Positions 63,400-64,000 of a stretch of DNA of 64,000 bases are shown in pieces. A program made the translations under genes and the position numbers. The stretch is from Anaerosphaera multitolerans (GTDB lineage Bacteria > Bacillota > Clostridia > Tissierellales > Peptoniphilaceae), in assembly GCF_004006535.1 (NCBI RefSeq), contig NZ_RLIH01000005.1, positions 1-64,000 of the forward strand, written 5' to 3'. A model generated the notes under the pieces. It had not been told where the DNA came from. It was given only the letters and a program-made list of their open reading frames with translations, and did no database searches. How positions within the stretch are numbered: the first letter of the stretch is position 1; every line of letters starts with the position of its first letter.

Positions 63400-64000
63400 C
63401 TCTGTTCATCTCATACATTATTATTGAACTTGCAACATTTACATTTAACGAATCAATACCATCATTCATTGGTATATAAATTTTTTCCTGAGAATAACTT
63501 AACATTTCATCACTAATACCCTTTGCCTCATTTCCCATTACAATAACAAGATTTCCATTAAACTTATATTTATAAGATGAAGCTGCATTTCCTATACTTG
63601 TACTTACTATTTTAAAATCATTATCCTTTAAAGAAGCTATATCCGCTTTTTCTTCCAATATATATATATCCACTCTGAAAATAGACGCCATAGTTGACCT
63701 AATAAGTTTAGGATTATATAAATCAACACATTCCTTTGTTAGAATAACTCCATCTATGGAAAAAGCATCAGCTGATCTTATAATTCCACCTGCATTTCCG
63801 GGATCTTTAACATCATCTAATAATATATATCTACCGGTTTTAATTTGCTTTAAATTAGTTTTGTGTAGCTGTTTATAATAACCAATAATTCCCTGACTAT
63901 TTTCAGTACTGCTAAGTTTGTTAAAAATAGTTTCAGTAAAGATATAGGTACTACAAAGCGAGGAAATTTTTGTAACTAATTCCTTGTTTTTATTATCAGA
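63380..64000 (-). CDS. TrmH/SpoU family RNA 2'-O-methyltransferase, 5' end outside the window
   Basis: The frame is open to the window edge. Knotted-fold SPOUT motifs are all present: DVKDPGNAGGIIRSADAF (motif 1), VIVMGNEAKGIS (motif 2) and the C-terminal IPMNDGIDSLNVNVASSI (motif 3). An in-frame ATG at 63691 is internal. The family methylates 23S rRNA or tRNA ribose; the target is not determined. The N-terminal substrate-binding part is partly missing. Confidence 0.9.
   Translation of the reverse strand, partial: SDNKNKELVTKISSLCSTYIFTETIFNKLSSTENSQGIIGYYKQLHKTNLKQIKTGRYILLDDVKDPGNAGGIIRSADAFSIDGVILTKECVDLYNPKLIRSTMASIFRVDIYILEEKADIASLKDNDFKIVSTSIGNAASSYKYKFNGNLVIVMGNEAKGISDEMLSYSQEKIYIPMNDGIDSLNVNVASSIIMYEMNRDEKANC

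Noticed and set aside
1-64000. CRISPR array or insertion sequences
   Set aside because: No regularly spaced direct repeats and no transposase gene were seen. The only tandem repeats are two-copy duplications inside genes.

Overview
The window is AT-rich, low-GC Firmicutes-type DNA with strong AGGAGG ribosome binding sites, TTGACA-17-TATAAT promoters, T-box leaders and an L27 made with a cleavable N-terminus. Gene content and order (thrS / rplU-prp-rpmA-obg-yhbY-nadD-yqeK, ackA-yceD-rpmF, a formimidoylglutamase, M29 aminopeptidase) suggest an anaerobic coccus of the Tissierellia/Peptoniphilaceae kind. That placement is inference; no 16S gene is present.

Bases 1 to about 16,700 are a degenerate prophage. 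Its leftward early operon runs from a divergent immunity region (three TGTAC-N5-GTACA operators at 10549-10633) through small genes, a Rad50-like ATPase, RecT, an MBL-fold protein, a DnaD-like replication protein and RusA to a late-regulator (ArpU/DUF1492-like) gene and a holin-like membrane protein. No capsid, tail or terminase gene is visible in the window. Rightward from the repressor come a PemK/MazF-like gene, a likely promoter-to-terminator small RNA, an ImmA/IrrE gene, a probable cargo module (OLD-like ATPase-TOPRIM protein plus Dam-type adenine methyltransferase, with a LexA-like box in front) and the integrase. At least eight phage genes carry nonsense codons or indels. Several indels are exact short tandem duplications: 10 bp in a HEPN-type gene, 14 bp in a Cro-like gene and TA in the ATPase. 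Two cargo cassettes sit in the early region: a two-gene XRE-ImmA cassette with its own consensus promoter, and the antisense HEPN (TIGR02391/Ymh-like) gene.

Bases 16,700 to 20,400 are sparse: a secreted protein of unknown function, gene-poor AT-rich DNA, hutG and a cupin. From 20,400 to 64,000 the DNA is dense core genome, mostly on the minus strand. It covers thiol/tRNA sulfur chemistry (cysteine desulfurase, thiI), pantothenate uptake and CoA synthesis (panF-yhdT, coaD), acetate metabolism (ackA, tmcAL), translation (rpsD, rpmA/B/F, rplU, valS, trpS, thrS, rsfS, obgE, yhbY, tRNA-Trp, tRNA-Gly), DNA repair and uptake (recG, comEA), lipoprotein maturation (lgt), fatty-acid kinase (fakA), folate (folC), NAD (nadD, a Sir2 protein) and stress (hslO). 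These genes are intact, which argues that the prophage lesions are real decay and not sequencing error. The exception is ackA, which keeps its frame but carries an exact 57-bp tandem duplication that doubles a 19-residue segment containing an active-site histidine.
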